Assembly (NCBI GenBank): GCA_963827085.1
Contig: CAWGZY010000003.1
Span: 1,178,001 to 1,242,000 of the forward strand
DNA length: 64,000 nucleotides
Direction of reading: 5' to 3'
Source of the DNA: JAGVPT01 sp963827085
GTDB lineage: Bacteria; Bacteroidota; Ignavibacteria; UBA10030; UBA8401
Both the position numbers and the translations under genes were made by a program. Positions 50,197 through 59,333 of the stretch are shown here, piece by piece (position 1 is the first letter of the stretch; each line of letters begins with the position of its first letter). The notes under the pieces are model-generated. The model worked only from the letters and a program-made list of their open reading frames with translations, was not told the DNA's origin and searched no databases.

Positions 50197-52863
50197 ATGC
50201 ATAAGAACATTTTAGCAATCCTAATGCTGAGCATGGTTTTGTCAGGCTGCGCTTCCTCTTCTCTTTCTGCACAGACAAACTTGAATGACCGTACACAAAG
50301 CCGTTACGAATTAAATTCCGGCTGGTTGTGCATGAATATCGAAAAGGTAAAATCATCGGGAGAAGAGTTGTCCTCTCCATCGTTCCCGATCTCGAACTGG
50401 ATGCCCGCGACGGTACCGGGAACGGTCTTGACTACCTTATTGAATAACAAACTGGTTCCCGACCCATTGTACGGGATGAATAACAAGAAAATCCCCGATA
50501 TTTATGAGACGGGAGGCGATTATTATACCTACTGGTTTGTAAAAAATTTCCGGGAAAAAGCGCCTGCCGGCAATGGCCAAGTTTGGCTCAACTTCAGGGG
50601 AATCAACTACGGTTGCGATGTTTTTCTAAACGGGCACAAACTCAACACGGAAACTCATCATGGAATGTTCTTACGCCAATCCTACAAGATTACATCCTTC
50701 CTCTCGGCGAATGGGAAGAACCGGCTCGCAGTGTTGGTCTATCCCCCCGACCCTGTGGGAAATCCCAACGGAGGTCAAGGGGGGGATGGTACAATTGGGC
50801 GCAATGTCTCTAACCAGTACGTAGCGGGGTGGGATTGGATTCAGCCCGTCCGCGACCGGAATACCGGGATTTGGGATAAAGTGACGATTGAAAAAACGAA
50901 CACCATCCGTCTGAAAGATCCGTATGTCATCACGATCGTGCCGGGAAAAAGATTTCCGGGTCAGCCGCAGGCTCCGGCCATCATCAGGGCGAGTGCTGCA
51001 ATTGAAAATCCAACCGACAATGCGGTCCGGGGCTCGCTGCAGTATCTGATCGAAGGAAACATCGTAAATAAAGACGTGACACTCCAGCCTGGCTCGTCAA
51101 CGAAAATAGAACTGCCCGATGACACATTGAAGAATCCGAAACTATGGTGGCCCAACGGGTATGGTGAACAATCGTTGTATACGTGTGAGTTTCAATTTAT
51201 GAGCAGCGATAAGCAATTGCTGGATGAACAGAGTATTACCATCGGTGTACGAGAAATTCAAACCGAATGGAATGACCGGACAAACAGCCGGGAAGTGCTG
51301 GTCAACGGCCAGAGAGTTTTTATTAAAGGAGGCGACTGGATCATTTCGGACGCCATGCTTCGGTTCTCACGCGAGCGGTACGATGCTGAAATACGCTTTC
51401 ATCGCGACATGAATGTGAATTTGATTCGCATATGGGGAGGGGCAATTACCGAAAGGCCGGAGTTTTATGACGCATGCGACAAATACGGAATACTTGTGTT
51501 CCAGGATTTGTGGATTTCGGGCGATTGCAACGGCAAATGGTTCGATCCCACAAAAAAGGACGACCAGTGGACGAGGCGCGCATATCCCGACGACCACAAA
51601 CTGTTCCTCGCATCGTTCGCCGATCAAGTGAAAATGAATCGCAATCATCCTTCACTTGCATTCTATTGCGGCGGAAACGAAATACCCCCGCCTGAAGATA
51701 TTTTGTTTGCTATGAAGGATTCGCTGCTGCCGGTGTTAGACAGTGCTCGTTACTTTTTCCAGTATTCGAATGTCGACAGCATGTCGTATAATTCCATCGG
51801 CGGAAACGGAGACGGACCGTATCGTATCGAGCCGGTTAATTTCTTCTGGGAAAATCATTTCTTCCCCTTCAATTCTGAAATAGGATCGGTGGGTATGGGA
51901 GACTATGAATCGCTTGAACGTTTTATTCCTCCGGAAAATATGGTCTTACCAGATTATGCAAATAACAAGATTGACTCGGTGTGGAGATACCATAAATTCA
52001 GCGGCTATGGGAAATACATCGATGCATACGGAAAACCTGCGAATGTGAGAGACTACGCCGCTAAAGCGCAATTGGTCAATTACAATCAATACAGGGCTCT
52101 TATGGAAGGACATATCAATCACATGTGGGATTGGTATACCGGGGTCATCATCTGGAAGACTCAAAATCCGTGGACAGCATTCCGCGGCCAGATGTACGAT
52201 TATTACCTCGACCCCAATGCCTGTCTCTACGGTCTGCATCATGCGAACGAGCCGCTGCACCCGATGTACAATCCTTCAGACGGAATGCTCGTGGTGGCGA
52301 ATCATACCTATTCCCCCTACCACGATCTTCTGTTGCAAGCAAAGGCGTATGATATGGCGGGAAGAGATTCATTGGTCTTCCAATGGTTCATTCAAGTCAG
52401 CCCTGCATCAATTCAGAAAATTAATTCTGTAAAAGAAAGCGTCGATAAATTATTCTCTGCTCAGGGAGGTTTTTTGTCCTTGCGCTTGATAAATACTTCC
52501 CGCAAGATTCTGAGTGAAAACTTCTACTGGCTGCCGGATTCAACCGGCAATTACACCGGCCTGCAAAAAATTTTGAAGGCAGATGTGAAAATAGAAGCCA
52601 GGAAAGCAAGCGAAGGAAGGATTGAGGTAAAAATAGAAAATACAGCGGGGAACCCGGTAGCGTTTTTTAACCGTATTTCACTGGTCGATTCCAAACGGAA
52701 GAAAAGAATTTTGCCGGTTTTTTACAGCGACAATTACATTTCAGTCCTACCCGGCGAAGAAAAGAGTGTCTTCATTGACTTTACACCCGACGCAAACAAT
52801 GCGGACATAATGGTATCTGTCAACGGCTGGAATGTGGATGAACGGTATGTAGAGATAAAATGA
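50197..52863 (+). CDS. GH2-family lipoprotein, beta-mannosidase/exo-glucosaminidase-like
   Basis: The protein has about 888 residues. A lipoprotein signal has lipobox VLSGC. The jelly-roll sugar-binding domain (WMPATVPGTVLTTLLNNKLVPDPLYGMNNKKIPDI, YWFVKNF) and immunoglobulin-like domain precede a TIM barrel with LIRIWGGAITERPEFYDACDKYGILVFQDLW, the acid/base Glu in FYCGGNEIPPPEDI and a probable nucleophile in FNSEIGSVGMGDYESLERF. The pattern fits beta-mannosidase and CsxA-type exo-beta-D-glucosaminidases; substrate is uncertain. The start at 50197 is preferred because GGAG is 10 bases upstream, while 50188 is too close. The long upstream extension overlaps a repeat. Confidence 0.87.
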   Translation: MHKNILAILMLSMVLSGCASSSLSAQTNLNDRTQSRYELNSGWLCMNIEKVKSSGEELSSPSFPISNWMPATVPGTVLTTLLNNKLVPDPLYGMNNKKIPDIYETGGDYYTYWFVKNFREKAPAGNGQVWLNFRGINYGCDVFLNGHKLNTETHHGMFLRQSYKITSFLSANGKNRLAVLVYPPDPVGNPNGGQGGDGTIGRNVSNQYVAGWDWIQPVRDRNTGIWDKVTIEKTNTIRLKDPYVITIVPGKRFPGQPQAPAIIRASAAIENPTDNAVRGSLQYLIEGNIVNKDVTLQPGSSTKIELPDDTLKNPKLWWPNGYGEQSLYTCEFQFMSSDKQLLDEQSITIGVREIQTEWNDRTNSREVLVNGQRVFIKGGDWIISDAMLRFSRERYDAEIRFHRDMNVNLIRIWGGAITERPEFYDACDKYGILVFQDLWISGDCNGKWFDPTKKDDQWTRRAYPDDHKLFLASFADQVKMNRNHPSLAFYCGGNEIPPPEDILFAMKDSLLPVLDSARYFFQYSNVDSMSYNSIGGNGDGPYRIEPVNFFWENHFFPFNSEIGSVGMGDYESLERFIPPENMVLPDYANNKIDSVWRYHKFSGYGKYIDAYGKPANVRDYAAKAQLVNYNQYRALMEGHINHMWDWYTGVIIWKTQNPWTAFRGQMYDYYLDPNACLYGLHHANEPLHPMYNPSDGMLVVANHTYSPYHDLLLQAKAYDMAGRDSLVFQWFIQVSPASIQKINSVKESVDKLFSAQGGFLSLRLINTSRKILSENFYWLPDSTGNYTGLQKILKADVKIEARKASEGRIEVKIENTAGNPVAFFNRISLVDSKRKKRILPVFYSDNYISVLPGEEKSVFIDFTPDANNADIMVSVNGWNVDERYVEIK

Positions 52864-53016
52864 AACTGCCTTTATTATCCTTTGTCGCAGCCGCGATGCG
52901 TCAAGGCGTCAACTGACGAAATCGGAATGATCGAATTCAAGTTGAAGCGCAGAGCCAAAGGCGACGCGCTGAAATCCCCCAATCTTTATGGGGGATCCTG
53001 TCCACGCCACAAAGAC

Positions 53017-53050
53017 AAAACGCCTGACCGTGAAGTCAGGCGTTTTTGTT
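53017..53050 (+). terminator. Bidirectional terminator between GH2 and LolA-like genes
   Basis: Stem AAAACGCCTGAC/GTCAGGCGTTTT with a CGTGAA loop, followed by TGTTTTG on the plus strand and preceded by A-rich sequence serving the minus strand. It lies between convergent genes. Confidence 0.9.
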
Positions 53051-53080
53051 TTGGCTGTCATCTACGGCACTGCTTATCCT

Positions 53081-53818
53081 TTATCTTTTCAACGCCGCCT
53101 TGGAAAAGAGATAATCCGGGATGTCGGCATCAAGAACAATGGAGTCGACAAGAAACTCCGTTCCCTCTCCATCTTTGAGGACATCTTTGTACAAAACTGA
53201 CTTTGCCAGCCACCTCCCCTGAACCCTCATCACTTCGCGCACATCCATGGTTTTCAACAGTTTTCCGCTTTCCGCATAGAGATTCTCTCGCAGCAAAACA
53301 TACCGGTCTTTATCGACCCACACACGGCGGTGGTGATAGGCAATATCCTCCTTCTTCGCTATGAGGTCGAGTATCCAACAATCACGTCCGAAGAGGGTAT
53401 CTTCGGACATCACTTTGGCCGAATAGATATTCGGGAGGTGTGGGTCTTCCATCATATCTTCATAGGAAAGGTCTGAACCCATCACCGATTGCCGGAGCAA
53501 ACTTCCCGAGATCATAATCGTTCGGTCGGTAGACGGAGAATAATCCCACAGCATATCCTTGAGCTTCAGCATCTTCGTTCCCTTTTCCCTGGCCGGCGCA
53601 AGGAACTCCGTGTACGATTCGCTTGTGCCGCGCTGCCACGACTTCGATTCCACCGTTCTCGTGTCGCGGCGCCCATGAATGATCATGCGCGAAACTGAAA
53701 TCTTGTTCTCCGAAAACATGTTCTCGTCCACTTTTTTCAGAATATCATCTCCGGACGGAGGCTGCAAAAAAAATGAAAACGCGAGCAGAGTGACCAGCAG
53801 GGATATTACACGAATCAT
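53081..53818 (-). CDS. LolA-like outer-membrane lipoprotein-sorting protein
   Basis: The 245-residue protein has a signal peptide (VISLLVTLLAFSFFLQP). The LolA-like half-barrel has DDILKKVDENMFSENKISVSRMIIHGRRDTRTVESKSWQRGTSESYTEFLAPAREKGTKMLKLKDMLWDYSP, SGSLLRQSVMGSDLSYEDMM, then DCWILDLIAKKEDIAYHHRRVWVDKDRYVLLRENLYAESGKLLKTMDVREV, typical of the outer-membrane lipoprotein-sorting protein family. It could carry lipid or lipoprotein across the periplasm for the ABC transporter encoded just upstream. It overlaps the permease stop as ATGA and is last in its operon. Confidence 0.87.
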   Translation of the reverse strand: MIRVISLLVTLLAFSFFLQPPSGDDILKKVDENMFSENKISVSRMIIHGRRDTRTVESKSWQRGTSESYTEFLAPAREKGTKMLKLKDMLWDYSPSTDRTIMISGSLLRQSVMGSDLSYEDMMEDPHLPNIYSAKVMSEDTLFGRDCWILDLIAKKEDIAYHHRRVWVDKDRYVLLRENLYAESGKLLKTMDVREVMRVQGRWLAKSVLYKDVLKDGEGTEFLVDSIVLDADIPDYLFSKAALKR

Positions 53819-55110
53819 GTTTCAAGCTCCTTAAACAGTTCCGATGTTTGTCGTTTGTAAATGCCGATCCCGGAAATCGCCGTGCCGAAGAACGTCGCGA
53901 GCATGCCCGGCAGAAAACCTATCACAAAAGTGAACGGCGTTATGCGTGCCCGAATAATGCTGGGAAGCATCATCGAACTATCCTTCAATACCGACCCGAT
54001 GTCAAGCCCCTTTACCTGGCTATAATAAGCGATTGCCAATCCGACCGCTGTACCCGCGAGAGATCCGATGAAGCCGATCATCAGCGACTCGGCGAGCAAT
54101 GAGAGATAGATATGCCTTTTGTCTTCCCCCACCGCCAGACGGACGCCGATCTCTCCGTACCGGCGCAGACTTCCCGTCAACCCCGCGTTCCAGAGAACAA
54201 TGGACATCGCGAACACGAAAACTCCAATAATTACGTCAGAGAACACTCCAACTAAATTGAGATATTCATCGAGCCCGCTTGTAGTACGAAGCGTTCCCAT
54301 AACGGGCAAAAATTGATTGCCGTCTTTTGCCGCAGACTCAGTTGGTGTCTTGCTGCGGAGATTGAAATCTGCGGCCACCGCGTTTGCCCGTTCTTCATGA
54401 TAAACATCGTCCGCAAAAAATCCCAGAATTTCTCCGGCACCCTTCTGAATATCCAACGCTTGTTGAATGTCCGAGACATCCGCAATCACCATCCCCTTGT
54501 CCATTGCGACGATTCCAAATCGAACCATGCCGACGACGACAAAGTTGGTGATGCTCATACTCCCGTACATCGTCGAGCTGATAAGGGTTGCGGTATCGCC
54601 CGGCTGAATTCGGAGCTTGTCGGCAAGTTCTTCGCCCACCAGCATCTCCCCGGATTTTTGCGGCACGCGTCCTTTCACGATCGCTTTTCTAACGTTGAGA
54701 ATTTTCTGTTCGGGGCTGTCGGCGGTGAGAAGATCAACCGCCAGTCCGCTGACCGGGGCCTGATCCCTGGTTTCCCCTTTCTCGTCCGGAATATCAAGGA
54801 GTCCTCCGAACCTGATGCGGGGTGTCCACCGAAGATCGGGATAATCATGCTTCAGTTCGGCTATAAGCGAATCGACCCCCAGGAGCGCCAGATCGTTGGG
54901 GATTTGATCGGCTTCTTTCGCATATGCCCGCGTCGTCACGCAGACATGTCCCGTGCTGTAGTGCGCCGTCGATTGAATCATTGATGAGACCATCCCGTTT
55001 AACCAGGCATGGAGAAATACGGTGAGGACGACACCGGCGAAAACTGTTACAAACGGGAACAGGGATCGGGAGCGATCACGCAAGAGACCTTTGAAGAGAA
55101 AAGAAATCAT
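53815..55110 (-). CDS. LolCE/MacB-type ABC transporter permease (second)
   Basis: The 431-residue protein has an N-terminal membrane segment (FVTVFAGVVLTVFLHAWLNGMVSSMI), a large periplasmic MacB-like core (HVCVTTRAYAKEADQ, GRVPQKSGEMLVGEELADKLRIQPGDTATLIS) and three C-terminal segments of the FtsX fold (GVFVFAMSIVLWNAGLTGSLRRYGEIGVRLAVGEDKRHI, AESLMIGFIGSLAGTAVGLAIAYY). It pairs with the 55107 permease and the 56288 ATPase. Such transporters extract lipoproteins or export hydrophobic compounds from the inner membrane. It overlaps both neighbours by 4 bases. Confidence 0.9.
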   Translation of the reverse strand: MISFLFKGLLRDRSRSLFPFVTVFAGVVLTVFLHAWLNGMVSSMIQSTAHYSTGHVCVTTRAYAKEADQIPNDLALLGVDSLIAELKHDYPDLRWTPRIRFGGLLDIPDEKGETRDQAPVSGLAVDLLTADSPEQKILNVRKAIVKGRVPQKSGEMLVGEELADKLRIQPGDTATLISSTMYGSMSITNFVVVGMVRFGIVAMDKGMVIADVSDIQQALDIQKGAGEILGFFADDVYHEERANAVAADFNLRSKTPTESAAKDGNQFLPVMGTLRTTSGLDEYLNLVGVFSDVIIGVFVFAMSIVLWNAGLTGSLRRYGEIGVRLAVGEDKRHIYLSLLAESLMIGFIGSLAGTAVGLAIAYYSQVKGLDIGSVLKDSSMMLPSIIRARITPFTFVIGFLPGMLATFFGTAISGIGIYKRQTSELFKELET

Positions 55111-56279
55111 GAGAGCTTCCCCCGCAGAGCGTCAGTCGGTTTAAGGTGCGCGATTTTCCTCGTCGGCAGAAAACTGACGATCGTCGTAACAAAACATACC
55201 AAAAGCGTAGTGCCGGCGACAAGCGCGGGAGAGTACGTAGGGAAGAGTTTTTCGCCGATGGCAAAGCCGAAGCTATCAGCTTTTGCGGGGATTGCGAATC
55301 CTTTGTTCGCAATGTACGCCAGCAGTGGAATTCCATAGAACGCACCAACAAGCGCGGCAAGAAGACTGTGAAGAGCTCCTTCCAGCGTGAACAATTCAAT
55401 AATTTTTGTCCTCGTCATTCCAAGTGCCATCAACGTTCCCATTTCTTTTCTTCGGCGCCAAATTGAGAGGACCTGTGTATCGAAGATTGCCAGCATCGCG
55501 AGAAATAAAAGGAGAAGGTACATGATGCTCCCTTGAATGCTTTTCATTCTCACCATCGCGTGGAGATCCTGCAGAAGAAACCCAAGATTCTTGAAATCCC
55601 ATCCAGGGATATTGTCGACCGGGGCAATACCTTTCTTCAACACCACGATTGTCGCCTGGTTTGTCATGTGCGTAAATTGCTGCAGCTGGTCGAGAGGAAT
55701 CCAAATCTGTTCATTGTCAATATCCTGCACAGTGGTGCTGAAGACTTCCACAATTCTGACATCGCGCGCATCAAACGTACCATGAACGTCCCTCCACTGA
55801 ACTGTGACCAGATCCCCTTTTTTCAAACCGGCATTCTTCGCCATTCTGCTGCCGATGAGACCGGGAATACCGTCGGGGCCGGTTCTCAACAGCGATGAAG
55901 GAATTGAAAGTATTGTTTGATCTGGATCGATCCCCTTGAGAATGATGGAGCGAAATCGTCCCTGGGGATAGATCGTCGCTGTCCGTATGAGGATCGGCGT
56001 TGCCATTTTCTCGCCGATGAGTGTTTGTAGCTGCGGATGAATCGGCGCATGAGCATCTTCCAGCGACAACGGATCGTACGGATCGTATCCCTTTTGCCAA
56101 TATTGACCGCCGCCGTACAGGGCATCGATAGTTGCATGTTCCACCTGATCATTCAATCCGTCATAAAATCCCTGGAGGGAAATGATGGCCACAAACGCGA
56201 AAGAGAGCGCTATAACATTGAGCCAGGTTCGAAGACCTGCACTGAGAATATTTCTAAGGGCAAGTTTAAGTATAAGCAT
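55107..56279 (-). CDS. LolCE/MacB-type ABC transporter permease (first)
   Basis: The 390-residue protein has an N-terminal segment (WLNVIALSFAFVAIISLQGFYDGL), a periplasmic domain with GLIGSRMAKNAGLKKGDLVTVQWRDVHGTFDARDVRIVEVFST, and the C-terminal FtsX fold (MYLLLLFLAMLAIFDTQVLSIWRRRKEMGTLMALGMTRTKIIELFTLEGALHSLLAALVGAFYGIPLL, STTLLVCFVTTIVSFLPTRKIAHLKPTDALRG-like end). It starts 8 bases after the ATPase gene and overlaps the second permease gene, so the transporter genes are translated together. Confidence 0.9.
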   Translation of the reverse strand: MLILKLALRNILSAGLRTWLNVIALSFAFVAIISLQGFYDGLNDQVEHATIDALYGGGQYWQKGYDPYDPLSLEDAHAPIHPQLQTLIGEKMATPILIRTATIYPQGRFRSIILKGIDPDQTILSIPSSLLRTGPDGIPGLIGSRMAKNAGLKKGDLVTVQWRDVHGTFDARDVRIVEVFSTTVQDIDNEQIWIPLDQLQQFTHMTNQATIVVLKKGIAPVDNIPGWDFKNLGFLLQDLHAMVRMKSIQGSIMYLLLLFLAMLAIFDTQVLSIWRRRKEMGTLMALGMTRTKIIELFTLEGALHSLLAALVGAFYGIPLLAYIANKGFAIPAKADSFGFAIGEKLFPTYSPALVAGTTLLVCFVTTIVSFLPTRKIAHLKPTDALRGKLS

Positions 56280-56287
56280 AGTCTGTC

Positions 56288-56998
56288 TTACCTTGGAGGA
56301 TTATTTTCAACGATTTCGTCTTTGGAGATTTTCCCGTCGACCAGCGTGATTTTGCGCTTCAGGTAGCCGATGACTTTCTCGTCGTGAGTTGCAAAGACAA
56401 ACGTTGTTTTAAGCTCTTCGTTCAACTTTACCATTGTTTTCATAATGTGGTGAGAATTCGCCGCGTCGAGATTGGCGGTGGGTTCATCCGCCAGCACGAT
56501 CTCCGGCTTCTTGACAATCGCTCTTGCAATCGCAACACGCTGGCTTTGTCCTCCCGAAAGCTGCGACGGCTTGGAATTTGCGCGATCGGAAAGCCCCACC
56601 CATTCCAGCGCCTCCTCGACGAGCTTCTTCCTGCGAGACGATTCCATTCCCTGCAGCAACAAAGGAAATTCGACGTTTTCATACACCGTGTAGACCGGAA
56701 GCAAATTGAACGTCTGAAAAATGAAGCCGATATGATTGTTTCGCAGGCTTGCGGCCTCTCTTTGCGAAAGCGATTCTATTTTTCGCCCCAGCACTTCTGC
56801 AGTGCCGTCCGTTGGCGCGTCAAGAGACCCCATAATGTTGAGAAGCGTCGTCTTTCCGGAACCGCTGGGCCCGACGAGGCCAAGAAATTCTCCCCGCATC
56901 ACAGTAAGATTGATATGATCCAGGGCGTTGAGAGTTGTCGCACCAAGTGAATAAATCTTGTTAAGGTTTTTGATTGTTATCAAAGCTGAGTTCTGCAT
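56288..56998 (-). CDS. LolD/MacB-type ABC transporter ATP-binding protein
   Basis: The protein has about 236 residues. It shows Walker A GPSGSGKTTLLN, Q-loop FIFQTFNLLPVYTVYENVEFPL, signature LSGGQSQRVAIARAI, Walker B EIVLADEPTANLD and the switch His in FVFATHDEKVI. It powers the two permeases encoded immediately downstream. The start at 56998 is chosen because AAGGA is 5 bases upstream and the residues begin MQNSALITIKNLNKIYSLG. The longer frame from 57064 would read through a dispersed repeat. Confidence 0.92.
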   Translation of the reverse strand: MQNSALITIKNLNKIYSLGATTLNALDHINLTVMRGEFLGLVGPSGSGKTTLLNIMGSLDAPTDGTAEVLGRKIESLSQREAASLRNNHIGFIFQTFNLLPVYTVYENVEFPLLLQGMESSRRKKLVEEALEWVGLSDRANSKPSQLSGGQSQRVAIARAIVKKPEIVLADEPTANLDAANSHHIMKTMVKLNEELKTTFVFATHDEKVIGYLKRKITLVDGKISKDEIVENNPPR

Positions 56999-57019
56999 AA
57001 GTCCTTCTACTTCTAATTC

Positions 57020-57114
57020 GAGGTTTCTGAATAATCCTGAAAGTACGTCTCGCGCAAATCCCAAGGGGATGGCTTCGCCAGCGGCTTAGCGCGAAACAAT
57101 TTTTCAGATGTTTC
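57020..57114 (-). repeat. 95-bp dispersed repeat, copy D, with possible 5-bp duplication
   Basis: Inverse orientation to copies A-C: GAGGTTTCTGAATAATCC at the left, ACAATTTTTCAGATGTTTC at the right. AATTC flanks both sides directly (57015-57019 and 57115-57119). It sits inside the operon, between the ABC ATPase and the outer-membrane protein genes, so its transcript would contain a hairpin. Confidence 0.75.
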
Positions 57115-57164
57115 AATTCAGTTTCATGAAGATGTCGGACATCTTGCGAAAACGTGCCGCTTTC

Positions 57165-58313
57165 TTAGTGATTGAATACGACCATGATCTGAAGTCCCGT
57201 GCCTGCAAAGGGATTTGACCCCGTCTGATTGCTATAGAGCTGGATGTTCTCCGGATCCCAGAAGCCAATGAGATAAAAACTCCAGTTATCGTACGTCCGC
57301 TGCCATGTCATCAAACGATACCAGTCATTATTCTTCCAGTCACGATAGAGCATCGCTGACACCTGATCGACAACGCCAAGCGGGTAATTGAGCGATAAGG
57401 CGGAAAATCCGTAACCCTGAGAAGAGGCGAACGGCTCACTTGGGTTGTCTGACCTGAAATACTCCGTCGCGGCATATAAACCGCTTCCAACAGCGAAAGT
57501 ATAATCAGCCCCGACCGTCCACTGGCGCTGATATTTCACCGGAAGAAGATCGCTCTCTTGACGAGTCAGCACCGATTCAAACCAGACACCGATGCCGACA
57601 TCCCATTTTCCATCCAGGCCCAACCGGTCTTCCGGAGCGATAAAACTGCTCGTGTCCTTCGGCAGCGGTATCAATGAGCTCAAGTCCGCACGGCGGTGAT
57701 GATATGAGATGCCTATTTCTCCGCTCCATAAAGGCGACTGCACCCTGCCGCCGTACTCAGACGTCTTCTTTTCTGTCGGCGACAACTCCCAACCTTTTGT
57801 ATCGTTGTTGCCGTAAAGCCCCCAGAGCCAGATGTTTGCATTATTGAGCAATGTGTATCGTGCGAGCATGGCGTAGACTCCATCCGTCAGCTGCAACGGA
57901 TCGCGCGGGTCAACCCTGTCAAACCACATCAGCGGCCGAAAAATCATCGCGGAACCAAAATTGATTTTCTGCAGCCCAATCCGTACTTCAAACTTCTCTG
58001 TCGAAAGCCTGACCCATCCACGATAGAGTTTTACTTCTTCATCGTACGATGGGGATTCATTGTTCGCGTATTGTGCTGTCGCAAAGGTGTTCAATGAAAT
58101 ATCCACGTTAGCATCGAACTGCTCGTTGAGTTTTTTTTCTAGCAGAAGGTCTGGAATATAGCGAAGATCGCCTACAGAACCCGCAACACTATCATGGTTA
58201 GCACTGATCCACCCAGACGCCTGACCGTGAAACTCTTCAGTTTGCGATACGGCACTCTGACTCATACACAAGAGAAGCAGACAATACATGAAACATTTGA
58301 TTTCTGATGACAC
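57165..58313 (-). CDS. Outer-membrane beta-barrel protein
   Basis: The 382-residue protein has a signal peptide (FMYCLLLLCMSQSAVSQ). The body is rich in alternating aromatic and polar residues: DANVDISLNTFATAQYANNES, YRGWVRLSTEKFEVRIGLQKINFGSAMIFRPLMWFDRVDPRDPLQLTDGVYAMLARYTL, WTVGADYTFAVGSGLYAATEYF, NWSFYLIGFWDPENIQLYSNQTG. This is a porin-like outer-membrane barrel with a family resemblance to alginate-export-type proteins, but no specific family is certain. It is the second gene of the TetR-headed operon, suggesting an outer-membrane partner of the ABC/LolA system. Confidence 0.75.
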   Translation of the reverse strand: MSSEIKCFMYCLLLLCMSQSAVSQTEEFHGQASGWISANHDSVAGSVGDLRYIPDLLLEKKLNEQFDANVDISLNTFATAQYANNESPSYDEEVKLYRGWVRLSTEKFEVRIGLQKINFGSAMIFRPLMWFDRVDPRDPLQLTDGVYAMLARYTLLNNANIWLWGLYGNNDTKGWELSPTEKKTSEYGGRVQSPLWSGEIGISYHHRRADLSSLIPLPKDTSSFIAPEDRLGLDGKWDVGIGVWFESVLTRQESDLLPVKYQRQWTVGADYTFAVGSGLYAATEYFRSDNPSEPFASSQGYGFSALSLNYPLGVVDQVSAMLYRDWKNNDWYRLMTWQRTYDNWSFYLIGFWDPENIQLYSNQTGSNPFAGTGLQIMVVFNH

Positions 58314-58370
58314 CGTTCATTCTTTCTCAGAGTATGCCGCGGCGATGTGCCGCAGTAATGTTTTTGAAAC

Positions 58371-58970
58371 TCAATCGCTCGATTTTTCCCACCTCGAAAG
58401 AAGCGTCTCGATAAGGTGATCTTTGATTTCATCGACTGGAAACAACTCGGGAGCTACAGTATAGTTCGCGACAAACCCATCGAATACAAACATGAGAAGA
58501 AAGCAATCAAGCTCAGGTTTATCGGATCCCAATTGTCCGATAAGCTTGCTAAGCCGCACGAAAGCGAGCTCGAAGTACTGTTTTCCTTTCTTTTTCATGA
58601 GCTTCCGGTATTCTTCGTCGAGACTCAGCTGGAGCGAAAGCCTCACAAGAAAAGGTTTGGTTTTGATCAAATCGAGCCACGAATTGATAAGTGAAACAAA
58701 CCTTTCTTTGGCAGGCCGCGGATCATCCTCCTTGAAAATCTCAGGGAGGATGTGTGCAATTTCCTCATCGAAAATCGCGAACAGAATGTCTTGTTTCGTA
58801 GAAAAATGAGTGAAGATGAGGCCCTTTGAAATGCGGGCTTTCTTCGCAATTTCTTCTGTCGTAGTCGCAGAGTAACCGTGCTTTGCGAAGAGTTCCAACG
58901 AAGCAGATAGGATAGCTTCTCGGGTTCTTCCCCTCATTTTCTGCGATATTTCTTTAGATCTTGGGGACAT
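58371..58970 (-). CDS. TetR/AcrR family regulator of the ABC/LolA operon
   Basis: The 199-residue protein has a helix-turn-helix (AILSASLELFAKHGYSATTTEEIAKKARISKGLIFTHFSTKQDILFAIF) and a helical ligand-binding part. It heads the co-directional run 58970 to 53081. An operator-like palindrome directly after the -10 box of its promoter suggests autoregulation. The gap to the barrel gene is 57 bases. The ligand is unknown; an envelope lipid or exported compound is possible. Confidence 0.88.
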   Translation of the reverse strand: MSPRSKEISQKMRGRTREAILSASLELFAKHGYSATTTEEIAKKARISKGLIFTHFSTKQDILFAIFDEEIAHILPEIFKEDDPRPAKERFVSLINSWLDLIKTKPFLVRLSLQLSLDEEYRKLMKKKGKQYFELAFVRLSKLIGQLGSDKPELDCFLLMFVFDGFVANYTVAPELFPVDEIKDHLIETLLSRWEKSSD

Positions 58971-58990
58971 ATTTTCCTCGACGCCAAACT

Positions 58991-59039
58991 ATTGACTGAC
59001 TGGTTAGTTAATGATAATGAAGGAAGAATGAAAAGTCAA
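58991..59039 (-). promoter_or_regulatory. tetR promoter with operator over the transcript start
   Basis: On the minus strand: TTGACT (59034-59039), a 17-base spacer, TATCAT (59011-59016), then immediately TTAACTAACCAGTCAGTCAA (58991-59010), an imperfect palindrome matching its reverse complement at 14 of 20 positions. Binding there would block initiation. Confidence 0.75.
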
Positions 59040-59286
59040 GCCAAATCCAAATTATTGAACGTGCTTCCCTTTCGGTTGGCCGGTCATGGCAATAAGAAAA
59101 AGGGGAACTTGATCTAGAAATCCGAATGTGAACTTTGTCTCTGAGGTTCTCCCTGCCGCCCCTGTGTTTCTCTGTGAAACTAAACTATTGTTGCACAGAG
59201 ACACGGGTTTCCGACCGGATATATAGGTCTGCATTGCTTGTTTTTCATCAGTCGAGAGAGAATTTAGGAACTCTTTCATTTTTCTC

Positions 59287-59332
59287 TTGACATGCGACTC
59301 TGCGTGTATTATATTCAACCAAAAGGTTGAAT
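59287..59332 (+). promoter_or_regulatory. arsR-type promoter and operator
   Basis: TTGACA (59287-59292), a 17-base spacer and TATATT (59310-59315). The perfect palindrome ATTCAACC-AAAA-GGTTGAAT (59313-59332) overlaps the -10 box and ends one base before the ATG at 59334. AAAGG of the palindrome also serves as ribosome site, so the untranslated leader is only about 10 bases. Confidence 0.85.
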
Positions 59333-59333
59333 A

